A model generated the notes under the pieces. It did not search any database. It had not been told where the DNA came from and was given only the letters and a program-made list of their open reading frames with translations. Positions 40,996-49,911 of a DNA stretch of 64,000 nt are shown here, one piece after another. Made by a program: the position numbers and the translations under genes. Source of the DNA: an uncultured Brachybacterium sp. (GTDB taxonomy: Bacteria > Actinomycetota > Actinomycetes > Actinomycetales > Dermabacteraceae); the NCBI RefSeq assembly GCF_947500705.1, contig NZ_CANMSY010000004.1, positions 248,001-312,000 on the forward strand. The letters run 5' to 3'. The first letter of the stretch is position 1, and every line of letters begins with the position of its first letter.

Positions 40996-42258
40996 ATGGA
41001 GATCTCAGGCCCCTGGACCCGCGCCACCGCCGCTGCTGGGCTGCTGAAGGACGGCGTGGCCCGCCCCACCGTCTTCGCCCGGATGTCGGCCCGCGCCGCA
41101 GAGCACCGGGCGCTGAACCTCGGCCAGGGCTTCCCCGATGACTCCCCGCCGCCGGAGGTGGCCGAGGCCGCGGTCGCAGCGATCCGCGAGGGCCGGAACC
41201 AGTACCCGCCCGGCGCCGGGGAGGCGGTGCTGCGTGAGGCGATCGCGGAGCACCAGGCCCAGTGGTACGGCGTGAGCTGGGATCCCGCCACCGAGGTGCT
41301 GGTGACCACCGGTGCGACCGAGGCGCTCGCCGCGACGATCCTGGCGCTGGTCGAGCCGGGGGACGAGGTGATCACGCTCGAGCCCTTCTACGACCAGTAC
41401 GCGGCGATGATCGCGCTGGCCGGCGGGGTGCACCGCACGGTGCCGGTCACCTCCCGCCCGGCCTCAGGCTCGCGCTCCGACTCCGCCTCCGCCTCCGCCC
41501 CCGCCTCCGGCGATCTGGTGCTGGATGTCGACGAGGAGGCGCTGCGTGCGGCGTTCTCGGAGCGCACCCGGCTGGTGCTGGTGAACACGCCGCACAATCC
41601 CACCGGGCTGATGCTGTGGGTCGGGGCGCTGCAGGCGATCGTCGACGAGGCGGGGCGGCATGACGCGCTGATCGTCACCGACGAGGTCTACGAGCACCTC
41701 ACCTTCGGTCCCGCCCACCTGCCGATCACCACGCTGCCCGGGGCGCAGGACCGCACCATCTCGATCTCCTCCGCCGGCAAGACGTTCTCGGTGACGGGCT
41801 GGAAGATCGGCTGGATCACCGCCCGTCCGGAACTGATCACCGCGATCACCGGGGTGAAGCAGTGGCTGACCTACTCCTCCGGAGCCCCCTTCCAGCCCGC
41901 GGTGGCGGTGGGGCTGGCGATGCCGCCGTCGGCCTTCCACGATCTCGCCGCCGATCTGCGGGAGCGCCGGGATCTGCTCACCGACGGGCTGCGCGAGATC
42001 GGCTTCCGGGTGAGCGTGCCCGACGCCGGATACTTCACGGTCGCGGATGCGGGCCCGCTGGGCGAGCCCGACGCCGACGCGCTCGCCGAGCGCCTCCCCG
42101 CAGAGGCCGGGGTGGTGGCCATCCCGCTGTCCGCGTTCTACCGCGACGGGGACGCCGGCGAGGCGAGCGCCTACCTGCGAATGGCCTTCTGCAAGAGCCG
42201 CGGGACGATCGAGCGGGCCCTCGAGCAGCTCGATGCCTGGGCGACGCCGCGCCGCTGA
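40996..42258 (+). CDS. Class I/II PLP aminotransferase (DapC/YbdL-like)
   Basis: A 420-residue fold-type I aminotransferase. L-N-L-G-Q-G-F-P-D precedes the core, N-T-P-H-N-P-T-G is the PLP-contact loop, and the Schiff-base Lys lies in S-A-G-K-T-F-S-V-T-G-W-K. Close relatives include N-succinyl-diaminopimelate aminotransferase (DapC), methionine aminotransferase YbdL and kynurenine aminotransferases; I cannot separate these by sight. A Ser/Ala-rich low-complexity insert (about residues 155-172) lies on the surface. The ATG at 40996 is preferred over an upstream frame because homology begins soon after it. Confidence 0.85.
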   Translation: MEISGPWTRATAAAGLLKDGVARPTVFARMSARAAEHRALNLGQGFPDDSPPPEVAEAAVAAIREGRNQYPPGAGEAVLREAIAEHQAQWYGVSWDPATEVLVTTGATEALAATILALVEPGDEVITLEPFYDQYAAMIALAGGVHRTVPVTSRPASGSRSDSASASAPASGDLVLDVDEEALRAAFSERTRLVLVNTPHNPTGLMLWVGALQAIVDEAGRHDALIVTDEVYEHLTFGPAHLPITTLPGAQDRTISISSAGKTFSVTGWKIGWITARPELITAITGVKQWLTYSSGAPFQPAVAVGLAMPPSAFHDLAADLRERRDLLTDGLREIGFRVSVPDAGYFTVADAGPLGEPDADALAERLPAEAGVVAIPLSAFYRDGDAGEASAYLRMAFCKSRGTIERALEQLDAWATPRR

Positions 42259-42303
42259 GCGCCGCCCCCGGGCCTGCGGGCATGTCGCACGACTCCACAC
42301 GAA

Positions 42304-42344
42304 CGGCCCGCCCGGCCCACCGATCTGCCGGGGCGGACGGGCCG
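42304..42344. terminator. Hairpin between convergent aminotransferase and envelope-protein genes
   Basis: CGGCCCG...GGC and GCCGGGGCGGACGGGCCG pair with a small bulge in the 97-base gap between the two stops. It is suited to terminate both transcripts. Confidence 0.5.
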
Positions 42345-42355
42345 AGTGTGCTCGG

Positions 42356-43414
42356 TCAGCCGGCGGCCACCCACACCGGCTCGCTGTCGAAGTTGAACAG
42401 GACGTCGACCGTGAGCGCCCCGTCCTTCGCCTGATCCGCCGGGATGATGATGCCGACCTCCCAGGTCCCGGTGCCGCCGTCATGAAGGGTCCCGACGTCG
42501 AAGGAGCTGTTCGGAGTGATCGACCCGTCGTCCGAGTAGGTGTTCCCCCCGTTCGTGACGTAGTCGACCATCAGCGACAGGAACGGTTCGGCCGTTCCGT
42601 CACCGTGATACGTCATCTCGACGGGGATGAGCATGTAGGTCTCCCCCTCGGCGGGCTCGGTGTTGAACTCGTTCGCCCCCATGACCGCTTCGGTGGCATC
42701 CCAGTTCACCGCTCCGATCGTCACGTCGAGCGTGCCGCCGGAACCGTCCTCGAGCGTGAACATCTGACCGGCGGCGTACGGGCTGTCCTTGGTGCCCTCG
42801 CCCTCACCGGCCGGTGCCTCCGACGGCTCTTCCGACGGCTCCTCGCTGGGTTCCTCCGAGGGCGCCTCGCTGGGCTCTTCCGACGGTTCCTCGCTCGGTG
42901 CCTCGGAGGGCTCTTCACTCGGCTCCTCGCTGGGGCCCTGCGTGGTGGTCTCGCCACCACCGGTGGGCTCCCCACCGCTGCGGGCGAACAGGAAGATGCC
43001 ACCGCCCACCACGATCAGCAGGAGCGCGAGCACCGCGCAGCCGGCGCAGATGATGATCGGAAGCTTGTTGGACTTCTTCGGGGTCGCGCCCTGCGGCGCG
43101 AAGCCCTGCCCGCTTCCGTCCCCGAAGCTCGGGGCGGAGGAGGCATCCTGCCCGTAGCCGGCGCTCGGGGACGCCTGGCCATATCCCTGCCCGGCACCCT
43201 GTTGGCCGTACCCCTGCTGGGCATACCCCGGCTGGTCGTATCCCTGCTGGGCATACCCCTCCTGGCCGTACCCCTGCTGGTCGTATCCGGCCTGGTCCTG
43301 GCCGTATGCCGGCGACGGCTGCGAGGGGGAGCCGTAGCCGCCCTGCTCGGGCTGCTGGGCATCGGGATCTCCGAACGAGGGCTGACCCCATCCGTTCTGC
43401 GGTGGCTGCGACAT
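42356..43414 (-). CDS. Single-span envelope protein with Q/G/Y repeats and Pro-Ser-Glu repeats
   Basis: A 352-residue protein in four parts. Residues 1-110 are Gln/Gly/Tyr-rich with recurring Q-Q-G-Y-G and Q-P-G-Y-A words. One membrane helix (about 119-145, [10 protein letters not shown]) follows K-K-S-N-K. Then comes an external stalk of about eleven P-S-E-(E/A) tetrads, and last a 150-residue beta-rich domain (N-W-D-A-T-E-A, then E-M-T-Y-H-G-D-G-T) resembling DUF4352-like modules. GGAGAAG precedes the ATG. The protein at 48045 shares the N-W-D-A-T-A and T-Y-H-G words, so they are paralogues. Function unknown. Confidence 0.75.
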   Translation of the reverse strand: MSQPPQNGWGQPSFGDPDAQQPEQGGYGSPSQPSPAYGQDQAGYDQQGYGQEGYAQQGYDQPGYAQQGYGQQGAGQGYGQASPSAGYGQDASSAPSFGDGSGQGFAPQGATPKKSNKLPIIICAGCAVLALLLIVVGGGIFLFARSGGEPTGGGETTTQGPSEEPSEEPSEAPSEEPSEEPSEAPSEEPSEEPSEEPSEAPAGEGEGTKDSPYAAGQMFTLEDGSGGTLDVTIGAVNWDATEAVMGANEFNTEPAEGETYMLIPVEMTYHGDGTAEPFLSLMVDYVTNGGNTYSDDGSITPNSSFDVGTLHDGGTGTWEVGIIIPADQAKDGALTVDVLFNFDSEPVWVAAG

Positions 43415-43560
43415 GTTCTTCTCCGGCGCCGTCGACGGCGCCGTCCCCTCTCTGCTGACACGACCTGTGTTGGCCGAGACCCCCTGGGCCCGTGCGCCAT
43501 ATCGTACGGCGCGCTCAGGCTCTGTTCAGGTTCTCCTGGTCGCTTTCCGGTCACGATGCA

Positions 43561-43601
43561 CGCCGCCCCGGGCCCGGCTCGAGCCAGGTCCCGGGGCGGC
43601 G
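43561..43601 (-). terminator. Terminator hairpin after the fadJ-like gene
   Basis: CGCCGCCCCGGG and CCCGGGGCGGCG are exact 12-base arms. The hairpin begins 16 bases after the fadJ-like stop. A second small dyad (GGCGCCGTCGACGGCGCC, 43426-43443) lies nearer the next gene. Confidence 0.65.
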
Positions 43602-43617
43602 TCCACTGCGTCGCCGC

Positions 43618-45864
43618 TCAGCCGCGGCCGGTGAACAGCTCCCCGTGGAAGGTGCGGCCGGTGGCCCGCTGCGAGGCGCCCGAGGCATCGAGGTACGGAG
43701 TGATGCCGCCGCGGTGGCGGGGGAAGCCGGCGCCGAGGATCAGCGCGAGGTCCACCTGCTCGGGTCGCTCGACCACACCGCTGTGGAGCATCAGGGAGAT
43801 CTCCTCGGCCAGTCCGTCCTGGACCTTCTCGAGCAGCGCCTCGCCGACGGGTGCCTCCGCACCCGCAGCGCTGCTCACTGCCGCGGCGCTGTCAGGTGCT
43901 GCGGCGAACACCTCGGCGACCGTCGGCGAGACCGGCGGGTGCACGGCGGTCTTGCTGCGCTCGGTGAAGTGGGCCTTCCTCTCGGCCATCGAGTGCAGTC
44001 CCGGGGAGGCATGGAAGCGATCCCCGAGCTCCTCGGCGAGCACCGTGCCCACGTGGTCCGCCACGGCGAGGCCCACCAGGTCCAGCAGCTCGAAGGGGCG
44101 CATCGGCATGCCGAGCGCGTCGAGGGAGGCATCGACCTCCGCCGGATCGGCGCCCGCGTCGACGGAGGCGAGCACCGCGCCGAGCACCCGGAACAGCAAC
44201 CGGTTGACGATGAAGCCGGGGGCGTCGGCGCTGCGCACCGCGAACTTCCGCAGCCTCCGCACCACCTCGAGGCCGGTGGCCAGGGTGGCGTCGTCGGTCG
44301 CGCCGGTGTGGATCACCTCGACCAGCGGCATCTTCGCGACCGGATTGAAGAAGTGCAGGCCCAGCACCCGCTCGGGGTGGGCGAGGCCCTCTGCCATCGT
44401 CGTCACCGAGAGCGACGAGGTGTTGGTGACCAGCAGGGCGTCCTCCGTCAGAACGCTCTCGAGCTCCGCGAAGACGGACTGCTTGATCGTCAGCACCTCG
44501 GGCACGGCCTCGAGCACGAGGTCGCAGCCGGCGAGCTCCTGGAGGTCCGTGGTGGCGGAGAGGTTCTCGGAGATCCGGGTGGCGGCCGCTTCGTCGAGCA
44601 CTCCGCGGGCGGCGGTCTGGGCGATCACCTCGCGCGCCGCGGCGAGGCCCTTGGCGGCGATCTCCGTATCGAGATCGCGCATCACGACGGGGACCTGGAG
44701 GCCGAGCGCGAGCTGGGCCGCGATCTGCGAGGCCATCAGCCCGGCACCGGCCACGCCGACCCGACGGATCTCGCGCGCGCCCTCGACCGGGGCGCGGCCG
44801 GGCTTGCCGCGACGCAGCAGCTCAGCGGTGTACATCGAGGCTGCGGCACCGTCGCTGCGCACCAGCTCCGCCAGGGCGGCGGCTTCCCGGGCGAGGGCTT
44901 CGGGGAGGGTCGAGCCCGGCAGCTGCTGCAGCAGCTCGAGGGCGCGGCCGACGGCGGGGGCGCCCTGCGCCTCGAGCCGCGCGGCCCAGGTGCGGCGGGT
45001 CTCGGCGGTGCCGTGGGCGGCATCGAGCGCATCCAGCAGCGCCTCGGCCTCGGGCGTATCGGCGGCGGGCAGCGGCGGGGTGCGGCCTCCCCAGGCGCCG
45101 CCTGCTGACGCAGTGCCGTCGGCCGGTCCCGGGCCGGCAGAAGCGGACTCCGCCAGTGCGGGGTCGACCACGTCGGCGTCGGCCGGATCGAGGTCCACGT
45201 GCGCGGCGACCAGGGCGGCGAACTCGTCGAGCGCCTCGTCGAGGTCCTCGGCGAGTTCGTCGACCAGTCCGACCTCGAGGGCCTGCTCAGCATTCAGCTG
45301 CCGGTCGCGGGCCGGGTCCTCGAGGATCATCCGCACGGCGATCTCGGCGCCGACGACGGACTGCAGCAGGGTGGTGCCGCCCCAGCCGGGCAGGATGCCG
45401 AGGCTGGTCTCGGGCAGGCCCAGGCCGCGCACCGCGGGGGCTGCGGTGCGCACGTCAGCCATCAGCGCCACCTCCAGGCCACCGCCGAGGGCGACCCCGT
45501 TGAGGTGGGCGAGCACCGGCACCGCGCTGGTGCGCACGCGGACCTGCAGGTCATGGGCGGCGCGGGTCATGCGCTCGACATTCGCGACGGCGGTGGGATC
45601 GGCGAACATCGAGAGGTCGGCGCCGGCGAGGAAGACGCGGCCGGTGCCGGTCATGGCGATCGCCTGGATCTCTCCGGCCTCGGCGCGGTCCAGCGCGGCA
45701 CCGATCGCGCCGGTCACGGCGTCGATCGAGCGCGGCCCGAGGGTGGCGGGGCGTCGCTCCTCCCCCTCCGGTGGGGCGAAGGTCAGCACGGCCACCGTGC
45801 CCAGCCCGGGATGCTCGCGGTCCTCGGCCAGGACTCGGGTGACGTGCTCCGTGTAGCTGCTCAT
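43618..45864 (-). CDS. fadJ: Multifunctional fatty-acid oxidation protein (enoyl-CoA hydratase/3-hydroxyacyl-CoA dehydrogenase)
   Basis: A 748-residue fusion for two beta-oxidation steps. The N-terminal crotonase domain shows F-L-A-G-A-D-L-S-M-F and the oxyanion helix N-G-V-A-L-G-G-G-L-E-V-A. The NAD domain starts near residue 375 with V-G-V-A-G-A-G-L-M-A-S, and the dehydrogenase His is in L-H-F-F-N-P-V. The C-terminal dehydrogenase halves follow. An Ala/Asp/Gly-rich linker sits between the domains. Length is normal for FadB/FadJ. AAAGG precedes the ATG. A 15-base motif 54 bases upstream recurs in front of the thiolase gene at 57902, suggesting common control. Confidence 0.9.
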   Translation of the reverse strand: MSSYTEHVTRVLAEDREHPGLGTVAVLTFAPPEGEERRPATLGPRSIDAVTGAIGAALDRAEAGEIQAIAMTGTGRVFLAGADLSMFADPTAVANVERMTRAAHDLQVRVRTSAVPVLAHLNGVALGGGLEVALMADVRTAAPAVRGLGLPETSLGILPGWGGTTLLQSVVGAEIAVRMILEDPARDRQLNAEQALEVGLVDELAEDLDEALDEFAALVAAHVDLDPADADVVDPALAESASAGPGPADGTASAGGAWGGRTPPLPAADTPEAEALLDALDAAHGTAETRRTWAARLEAQGAPAVGRALELLQQLPGSTLPEALAREAAALAELVRSDGAAASMYTAELLRRGKPGRAPVEGAREIRRVGVAGAGLMASQIAAQLALGLQVPVVMRDLDTEIAAKGLAAAREVIAQTAARGVLDEAAATRISENLSATTDLQELAGCDLVLEAVPEVLTIKQSVFAELESVLTEDALLVTNTSSLSVTTMAEGLAHPERVLGLHFFNPVAKMPLVEVIHTGATDDATLATGLEVVRRLRKFAVRSADAPGFIVNRLLFRVLGAVLASVDAGADPAEVDASLDALGMPMRPFELLDLVGLAVADHVGTVLAEELGDRFHASPGLHSMAERKAHFTERSKTAVHPPVSPTVAEVFAAAPDSAAAVSSAAGAEAPVGEALLEKVQDGLAEEISLMLHSGVVERPEQVDLALILGAGFPRHRGGITPYLDASGASQRATGRTFHGELFTGRG

Positions 45865-45917
45865 CAGTGACCTTTCGCGTTCTCTTCATCGAGGGCAGGC
45901 GGCATCCGCAGGATTGT

Positions 45918-45932
45918 CTGATACTGCGGGTT
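45918..45932. promoter_or_regulatory. Shared beta-oxidation motif, copy 1 (upstream of fadJ)
   Basis: CTGATACTGCGGGTT lies 54 bases upstream of the fadJ-like start. The same motif with one change occurs at 57978-57992 upstream of the thiolase-acyl-CoA dehydrogenase operon, also on the template side of minus-strand genes. It may be a regulator site or part of a promoter (YAGTAT on the minus strand). The rest of the 279-base gap (45865-46143) holds no gene. Confidence 0.5.
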
Positions 45933-46143
45933 TCATAAAGATCATGCCTCAGGCCGATGGCGCGTGTCCACCGAGGCGATCGGCGGCAGGGCTCACCGGG
46001 AGCGGACACTCCCCCAGCGGGGGTCCCCGCTCAGGACGCCTCCCTTCAGACCCTGCCGTCGGGCACCTGCAGGTCGTCGAGAAGCACGAGCGGTGCGCTG
46101 CGCAGCGTGCTGCGACGGGGGCGGGGAGGAGCCTGTTGCATGG

Positions 46144-46998
46144 TCAACCGGTCGTGAAGTACAGGAGCTCTCCGCTGAACGTCTCCACGCCCAGTCGGAA
46201 GGTGTCGACTTCCTTCTCCGGGACCAGGAAGGCGCTGCGGAACCGGGCGCTCTCACCGCTGTCCAGCGGGCTGATCGACGTCATCGGGTCCGGGACCAGG
46301 CCCTCGGCGATGTCGGGGAAGTAGGTGCGGTCCGATTCGCCGGTCAGCCAGAGCTCCTCGGCGGGGGCCAGCTGGCCGGGACCGTCGTAGCGCACCTCGT
46401 AGGTGACCAGGACCAGTCGGTAGCCGTCCTGGACCACGTCCTTGCCGTCGGCCCCCGGAGCGGTCGCGGCGGTGTCCACCTCGAGCGGGGTGACGCCGAG
46501 CGCCCCGTCGGTCCAGGCGGTCCAGCTGACGGTGTGCTCGCCGACGGTTGCCGGGCGGTCGTACCCGCCGGTCCCGTCGGTCACCTCCCGCCCTGCGGAA
46601 TCCGTGACGACGCCGGGTTCCCGCTCCTGCGACGACTGCGACGCCGCCACGCTCGCGCTCTCCTCCTCACTGGAGGGGGCGGCCACGGGCGCAGCGGGCG
46701 ACGGGTCGGCGAGCCGCTGCAGCCCGCCCATCACGAGGCCGACGACGGCGACCAGCGCGGCCGCCTGCACGATGACGATGGCGACGATCGCCCAGGCCGG
46801 TAACCCGCCACGTCGAGGCCCCTCCTCGAGCGGCTCCTGCGGGTCGTAGGTGAAGGAGGGCGCCCCGTAAGGCGCATCGTGGGGCGCATCGTCGCGGAGG
46901 ACGCGATCACGATCGGGCAGCGCGAGGGGAGCCGGCTCGGACGGGTCGGAGTGCGCCTCCCAGTCATAGCCGGTGGGAGAATCCCGCCCCTGTGCCAT
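46144..46998 (-). CDS. Single-span membrane protein with external beta domain
   Basis: A 284-residue protein with an acidic, Pro-rich cytoplasmic start and one helix at about 85-108 (A-I-V-A-I-V-I-V-Q-A-A-A-L-V). A Ser/Glu/Pro stalk and a 150-residue outer domain (V-S-W-T-A-W-T-D-G-A, then V-T-Y-E-V-R-Y) follow. The design equals that of the proteins at 42356 and 48045, although sequence similarity is weak. The ATG at 46998 follows a TATGCT by seven bases and fits a leaderless start; an ATG at 47010 is the alternative. It is divergent from the ArsR gene. Function unknown. Confidence 0.7.
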   Translation of the reverse strand: MAQGRDSPTGYDWEAHSDPSEPAPLALPDRDRVLRDDAPHDAPYGAPSFTYDPQEPLEEGPRRGGLPAWAIVAIVIVQAAALVAVVGLVMGGLQRLADPSPAAPVAAPSSEEESASVAASQSSQEREPGVVTDSAGREVTDGTGGYDRPATVGEHTVSWTAWTDGALGVTPLEVDTAATAPGADGKDVVQDGYRLVLVTYEVRYDGPGQLAPAEELWLTGESDRTYFPDIAEGLVPDPMTSISPLDSGESARFRSAFLVPEKEVDTFRLGVETFSGELLYFTTG

Positions 46999-47088
46999 GC
47001 CGTCGAGCATAGGCGCGACAGGGCTCACGGATCGACCCCGCCCCCGACGCGACTGAACCCGGTCCTGCATCTGGCTCGCTCCCACCCC

Positions 47089-47117
47089 TTGCACCCGCAA
47101 CCCTACGGTTGTACATT
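47089..47117 (+). promoter_or_regulatory. Leaderless arsR promoter with embedded CAACC-N4-GGTTG operator
   Basis: TTGCAC (47089-47094) and TACATT (47112-47117) are 17 bases apart, and the ATG at 47124 lies six bases after the -10. The spacer contains CAACC-CTAC-GGTTG (47098-47111), the same core as the dyad at 28062-28083. Repressor binding there would block polymerase directly. Confidence 0.65.
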
Positions 47118-47123
47118 TTTCGT

Positions 47124-47495
47124 ATGCAGAGGAACGACGACCAGGCGGATGCCTGGTTCCACGCGCTCTCGGATCGCACCCGGCGGGACATCCTGCGACG
47201 GGTGCTGGAGCGTGAGCAGTCGGTCTCCTCCCTGGCCCGGAACTACCCCATGAGCCTCACCGCGGTGCAGAAGCACGTCGTGGTGCTCGAGCGGGCCGGG
47301 CTGATCATCCGGCGCCGTCATGGCAGGGAGACCCTGACCCGCGGCGAGACCGGAGCCCTCCGCTCCGCCTCCGCGCTCCTCACCGAGCTCGAGTCCGGCT
47401 GGCGCGACCCCATCACCCGCATCGACGAACTGCTGGAGTCCGACGCCACCCCCGCCTCATCCCCCCACGGCACCGGGCCCACCACGAAGGAGTGA
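47124..47495 (+). CDS. ArsR-family repressor (second SRPBCC module)
   Basis: A 123-residue winged-helix protein. A-L-S-D-R-T-R-R-D-I-L-R-R opens the DNA-binding domain, and M-S-L-T-A-V-Q-K-H-V-V-V-L-E is the recognition helix. The wing has R-R-R-H-G-R-E-T-L. It lacks metal-binding cysteines. The transcript is probably leaderless, with the operator inside the promoter spacer. It is followed two bases later by its SRPBCC partner and resembles the ArsR at 27171 in design. Confidence 0.87.
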   Translation: MQRNDDQADAWFHALSDRTRRDILRRVLEREQSVSSLARNYPMSLTAVQKHVVVLERAGLIIRRRHGRETLTRGETGALRSASALLTELESGWRDPITRIDELLESDATPASSPHGTGPTTKE

Positions 47496-47497
47496 CC

Positions 47498-47980
47498 ATG
47501 CCCGTCACCGACATCACCCACGACCTGGACCACCTCACCCTCACGATCACCGCGCAGTTCGCCGCGCCGGTGGAGCGGATCTGGGAGGCCTATGCGGATC
47601 CGCGCCAGCTCGAGAAGGTGTGGGGACCCCCGGAGTACCCCGCCACGGTGGTGGACCACAGCCTCACCCCGGGAGGCCGGGTCACCTATTACATGACCGG
47701 CCCCGAGGGCGAGCGCTTCTACGGGTACTGGACGGTGCTCGAGGTCGATGAACCCCGCTCGTTCAGCTACGAGGACGGCTTCGCCCACGAGGACTTCACC
47801 CCGAACACCGACCTGCCGATCTCCACCTGCGTCTCCACCTTCAGCGCGCAGGACGACGGCACCCGCGCGGTGTACGTGACCTCCTACGCCAGCCGCGAAG
47901 GGCTGCAGACGGTGCTGGACATGGGCGTCGAGGAAGGCTCGCGCACGGCGATCGACCAGATCGACGCACTGGTCGCCTGA
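47498..47980 (+). CDS. SRPBCC/AHSA1 protein paired with ArsR
   Basis: A 160-residue START-like protein. F-A-A-P-V-E-R-I-W-E-A-Y-A-D-P-R-Q-L opens the fold, with W-G-P-P-E-Y-P and the usual G-G-R-V-T-Y-Y-M strand next. These words are typical of the AHSA1 group encoded with ArsR repressors. The ATG at 47498 has GAAGGAG six bases upstream; the ATG lies just after the arsR stop. Ligand unknown. It is convergent with the envelope-protein gene at 48045 across a hairpin. Confidence 0.83.
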   Translation: MPVTDITHDLDHLTLTITAQFAAPVERIWEAYADPRQLEKVWGPPEYPATVVDHSLTPGGRVTYYMTGPEGERFYGYWTVLEVDEPRSFSYEDGFAHEDFTPNTDLPISTCVSTFSAQDDGTRAVYVTSYASREGLQTVLDMGVEEGSRTAIDQIDALVA

Positions 47981-48001
47981 CCGCAGATCCGACCCCGCAT
48001 G

Positions 48002-48042
48002 CGCAGCGTCGCCGGCCACCCGCGGTGACCGGGGACGCTGCG
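48002..48042. terminator. Hairpin between convergent SRPBCC and envelope-protein genes
   Basis: CGCAGCGTC and GACGCTGCG are exact outer arms, with GCCGG/CCGGG adding inner pairs. It fills the 64-base gap between the two stop codons. Confidence 0.6.
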
Positions 48043-48044
48043 GC

Positions 48045-48812
48045 TCAGGCTGCCTCGATCCACTGCCCTTCGACGAGGGCCTCCTCCTGCGTGATGCCGT
48101 CGGAGACCACGAAATGACCGCCCTCCGGGACGTCCGCGGGCATCATGAACACGGAGTGCAGCGTGCCCGACTGTCCGTCCTGCAGATTCAGCGTGGCCGA
48201 GGTGTCCGGGGTGACGACGCCGGCATCCTCGTAAGGAGTGCCGTCGGCCGCGACGTAGTCCAGCGGGACGAACGCGAAGGAGTTGAACGTGTCCGGCCCG
48301 TGGTAGGTCACCTCGGCCTGGACCATGATGTATCTGCCCTGGTCGGTGGGCTGAGGGTTGTGGCTGTTCTGCTCGCTGACCCATGCGGTGGCATCCCAGT
48401 TCACGTCGCCGATGGCGATATCCAGCGAACCGGCGAATTCGTTGGGGTCCTCCAGCGTGATGACGGTGCCCTTGGGCACGGCGTTGGCCTCGCCGACGGG
48501 CGCCGTCTCCTCGGTGGGCTCGGGCGACTCCTCGGGCTCGGTGGTCGCCTCCTCCATGGGCTCCGTGGTCTCCTCCGCGGGCTCTGCGGTCGCCTCCGGC
48601 TCGGTCGAGCCCTCGTCCGCCGGGGGCTCCTCCTGCGAGGTGGCGGGCTGCTCGTCGTCGCCGTCGCCCATCAGCGCGCGGACACCGAAGAATCCGACGA
48701 GCGAGAGCAGCAGCACGAGCGCCAGCAGGCCGCAGCCCACCATCGCGAGGATCGGGCCCTTGCCGGGACCGGGCGGAAGCGGGGACTGAGGCGGCTGAGG
48801 AGGCTGAGTCAT
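48045..48812 (-). CDS. Single-span envelope protein with Pro/Glu/Thr stalk
   Basis: A 255-residue protein. A short Pro/Gln-rich cytoplasmic start leads into one helix at about 21-47 (I-L-A-M-V-G-C-G-L-L-A-L-V-L). A stalk of E-E-T-T-E-P/E-P-E-A words follows, then a 145-residue beta-rich domain with V-N-W-D-A-T-A-W and V-T-Y-H-G-P-D. Those words repeat in the protein at 42356, so the two outer domains are homologous. No strong ribosome site precedes the ATG. Role unknown; a surface-exposed stress or wall protein is plausible. Confidence 0.75.
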   Translation of the reverse strand: MTQPPQPPQSPLPPGPGKGPILAMVGCGLLALVLLLSLVGFFGVRALMGDGDDEQPATSQEEPPADEGSTEPEATAEPAEETTEPMEEATTEPEESPEPTEETAPVGEANAVPKGTVITLEDPNEFAGSLDIAIGDVNWDATAWVSEQNSHNPQPTDQGRYIMVQAEVTYHGPDTFNSFAFVPLDYVAADGTPYEDAGVVTPDTSATLNLQDGQSGTLHSVFMMPADVPEGGHFVVSDGITQEEALVEGQWIEAA

Positions 48813-49059
48813 GAGCGGACGGCGCGAGGCGGCCGGGGTCCTTTCGGTCGCATGAGGGGCCCGCCGCGAGGACGACGGACGAGATCACGCTATCCGAGAA
48901 CGACGAGCCCATACCTCGGGCTCAGCGCCGGGATGACGGGAGTAGCGTGTCCGAGTCACCACGTCGCCCCCGCCCGGTCCTGCCGGCTGTCCATCGATCC
49001 TCGTGATCCCTGTTCGACCCCGGGCCCGGCCGTACCCATCCCCAGCACGAGGACCTCGC

Positions 49060-49839
49060 ATGACACTTCATGACCCGTCCGTTCCCGAGCCGCTGCACAT
49101 CGATGCTCGCGAACCAGAAGGTGCGGCCGCCACCCCCGCCATCTCGAGCGTCGCCGAGGCGGACGCCGCCGTGCTGGACAACCCCGCCTGGTCCTCGCTG
49201 ACCGGCCATCACCGACACCTCGCCCACGGGAACGAGCACGTGCTGCGCTATCCGGGCGACGTCTCCCCCTTCGTGGGGGTGCGCGACTGGGGGCATCCGG
49301 ACGTGTGGGACGCGATACTCGAGGAGTTCGGGCACGGCGCGACCGTCAGCGTCTCCCACGCCGATCCGCTGCTGCCCGCGGGCTGGGCCCCGGTGTTCTC
49401 GATCCCCGGGGTGCAGCTGGTCCAGACCGGCCGCCTCGCCCCGCGGCCCGATGAGGAGGCGCTCGAGCTGGGCGCTGCGGACGCCGCCGACATGCACGCG
49501 CTGGTCGAGCGCACCCGGCCCGGGCCCTTCGAGCTCCGCACCCACGAGATGGGTCGTTACGTGGGCCTGCGTCGTGAGGGCCGCCTGATCGCGATGGCCG
49601 GGGAGCGCCTGCACCCGGCAGGCTGGACCGAGATCAGTGCCGTCGCGGTCGACGAGGAGCATCGCCGACAGGGTCTGGCCTCGCGCCTGGTGCTCGACGT
49701 CGCCTTCCACATCCAGCAGCGCGGAGACCGCGCCCTGCTGCATGCCTCCGCGAACAACACCTCCGCGATCAGCGGCTACGAGAAGCTCGGCTTTGCACTC
49801 CGGCGCCGGCTCAGCTTCGGAGCCGTCCGCACGCCGTGA
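49060..49839 (+). CDS. GNAT-family N-acetyltransferase (FR47-like)
   Basis: A 259-residue protein whose C-terminal half is a GNAT domain. The acetyl-CoA motif A reads A-V-A-V-D-E-E-H-R-R-Q-G-L-A-S-R-L, followed by A-N-N-T-S-A-I-S-G-Y-E-K-L-G-F. The N-terminal half (residues 35-130) resembles the regulatory part of FR47-type acetyltransferases. The ATG at 49060 has GAGGA upstream; 247 bases without a gene separate it from the divergent gene at 48812. The substrate is unknown. Confidence 0.83.
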   Translation: MTLHDPSVPEPLHIDAREPEGAAATPAISSVAEADAAVLDNPAWSSLTGHHRHLAHGNEHVLRYPGDVSPFVGVRDWGHPDVWDAILEEFGHGATVSVSHADPLLPAGWAPVFSIPGVQLVQTGRLAPRPDEEALELGAADAADMHALVERTRPGPFELRTHEMGRYVGLRREGRLIAMAGERLHPAGWTEISAVAVDEEHRRQGLASRLVLDVAFHIQQRGDRALLHASANNTSAISGYEKLGFALRRRLSFGAVRTP

Positions 49840-49864
49840 CATCGCCGGCGGGCGAGGGCGCGGA

Positions 49865-49886
49865 GCGTGCGGCCCCCACCGCACGC
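49865..49886. terminator. Small hairpin between convergent GNAT and lipoprotein genes
   Basis: GCGTGCGG and CCGCACGC are exact arms around six bases in the 72-base gap between the two stops. Confidence 0.5.
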
Positions 49887-49911
49887 CCCGCCGCCTCGAC
49901 CACTGCTGCGC

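Noticed and set aside
42047-45856. A very long open frame (over 1,200 codons) on the plus strand across the fadJ-like gene
   Set aside because: It is antisense to fadJ and the envelope-protein gene, has Arg/Ser/Ala-rich composition without domains, and arises because stop codons are rare in GC-rich DNA.
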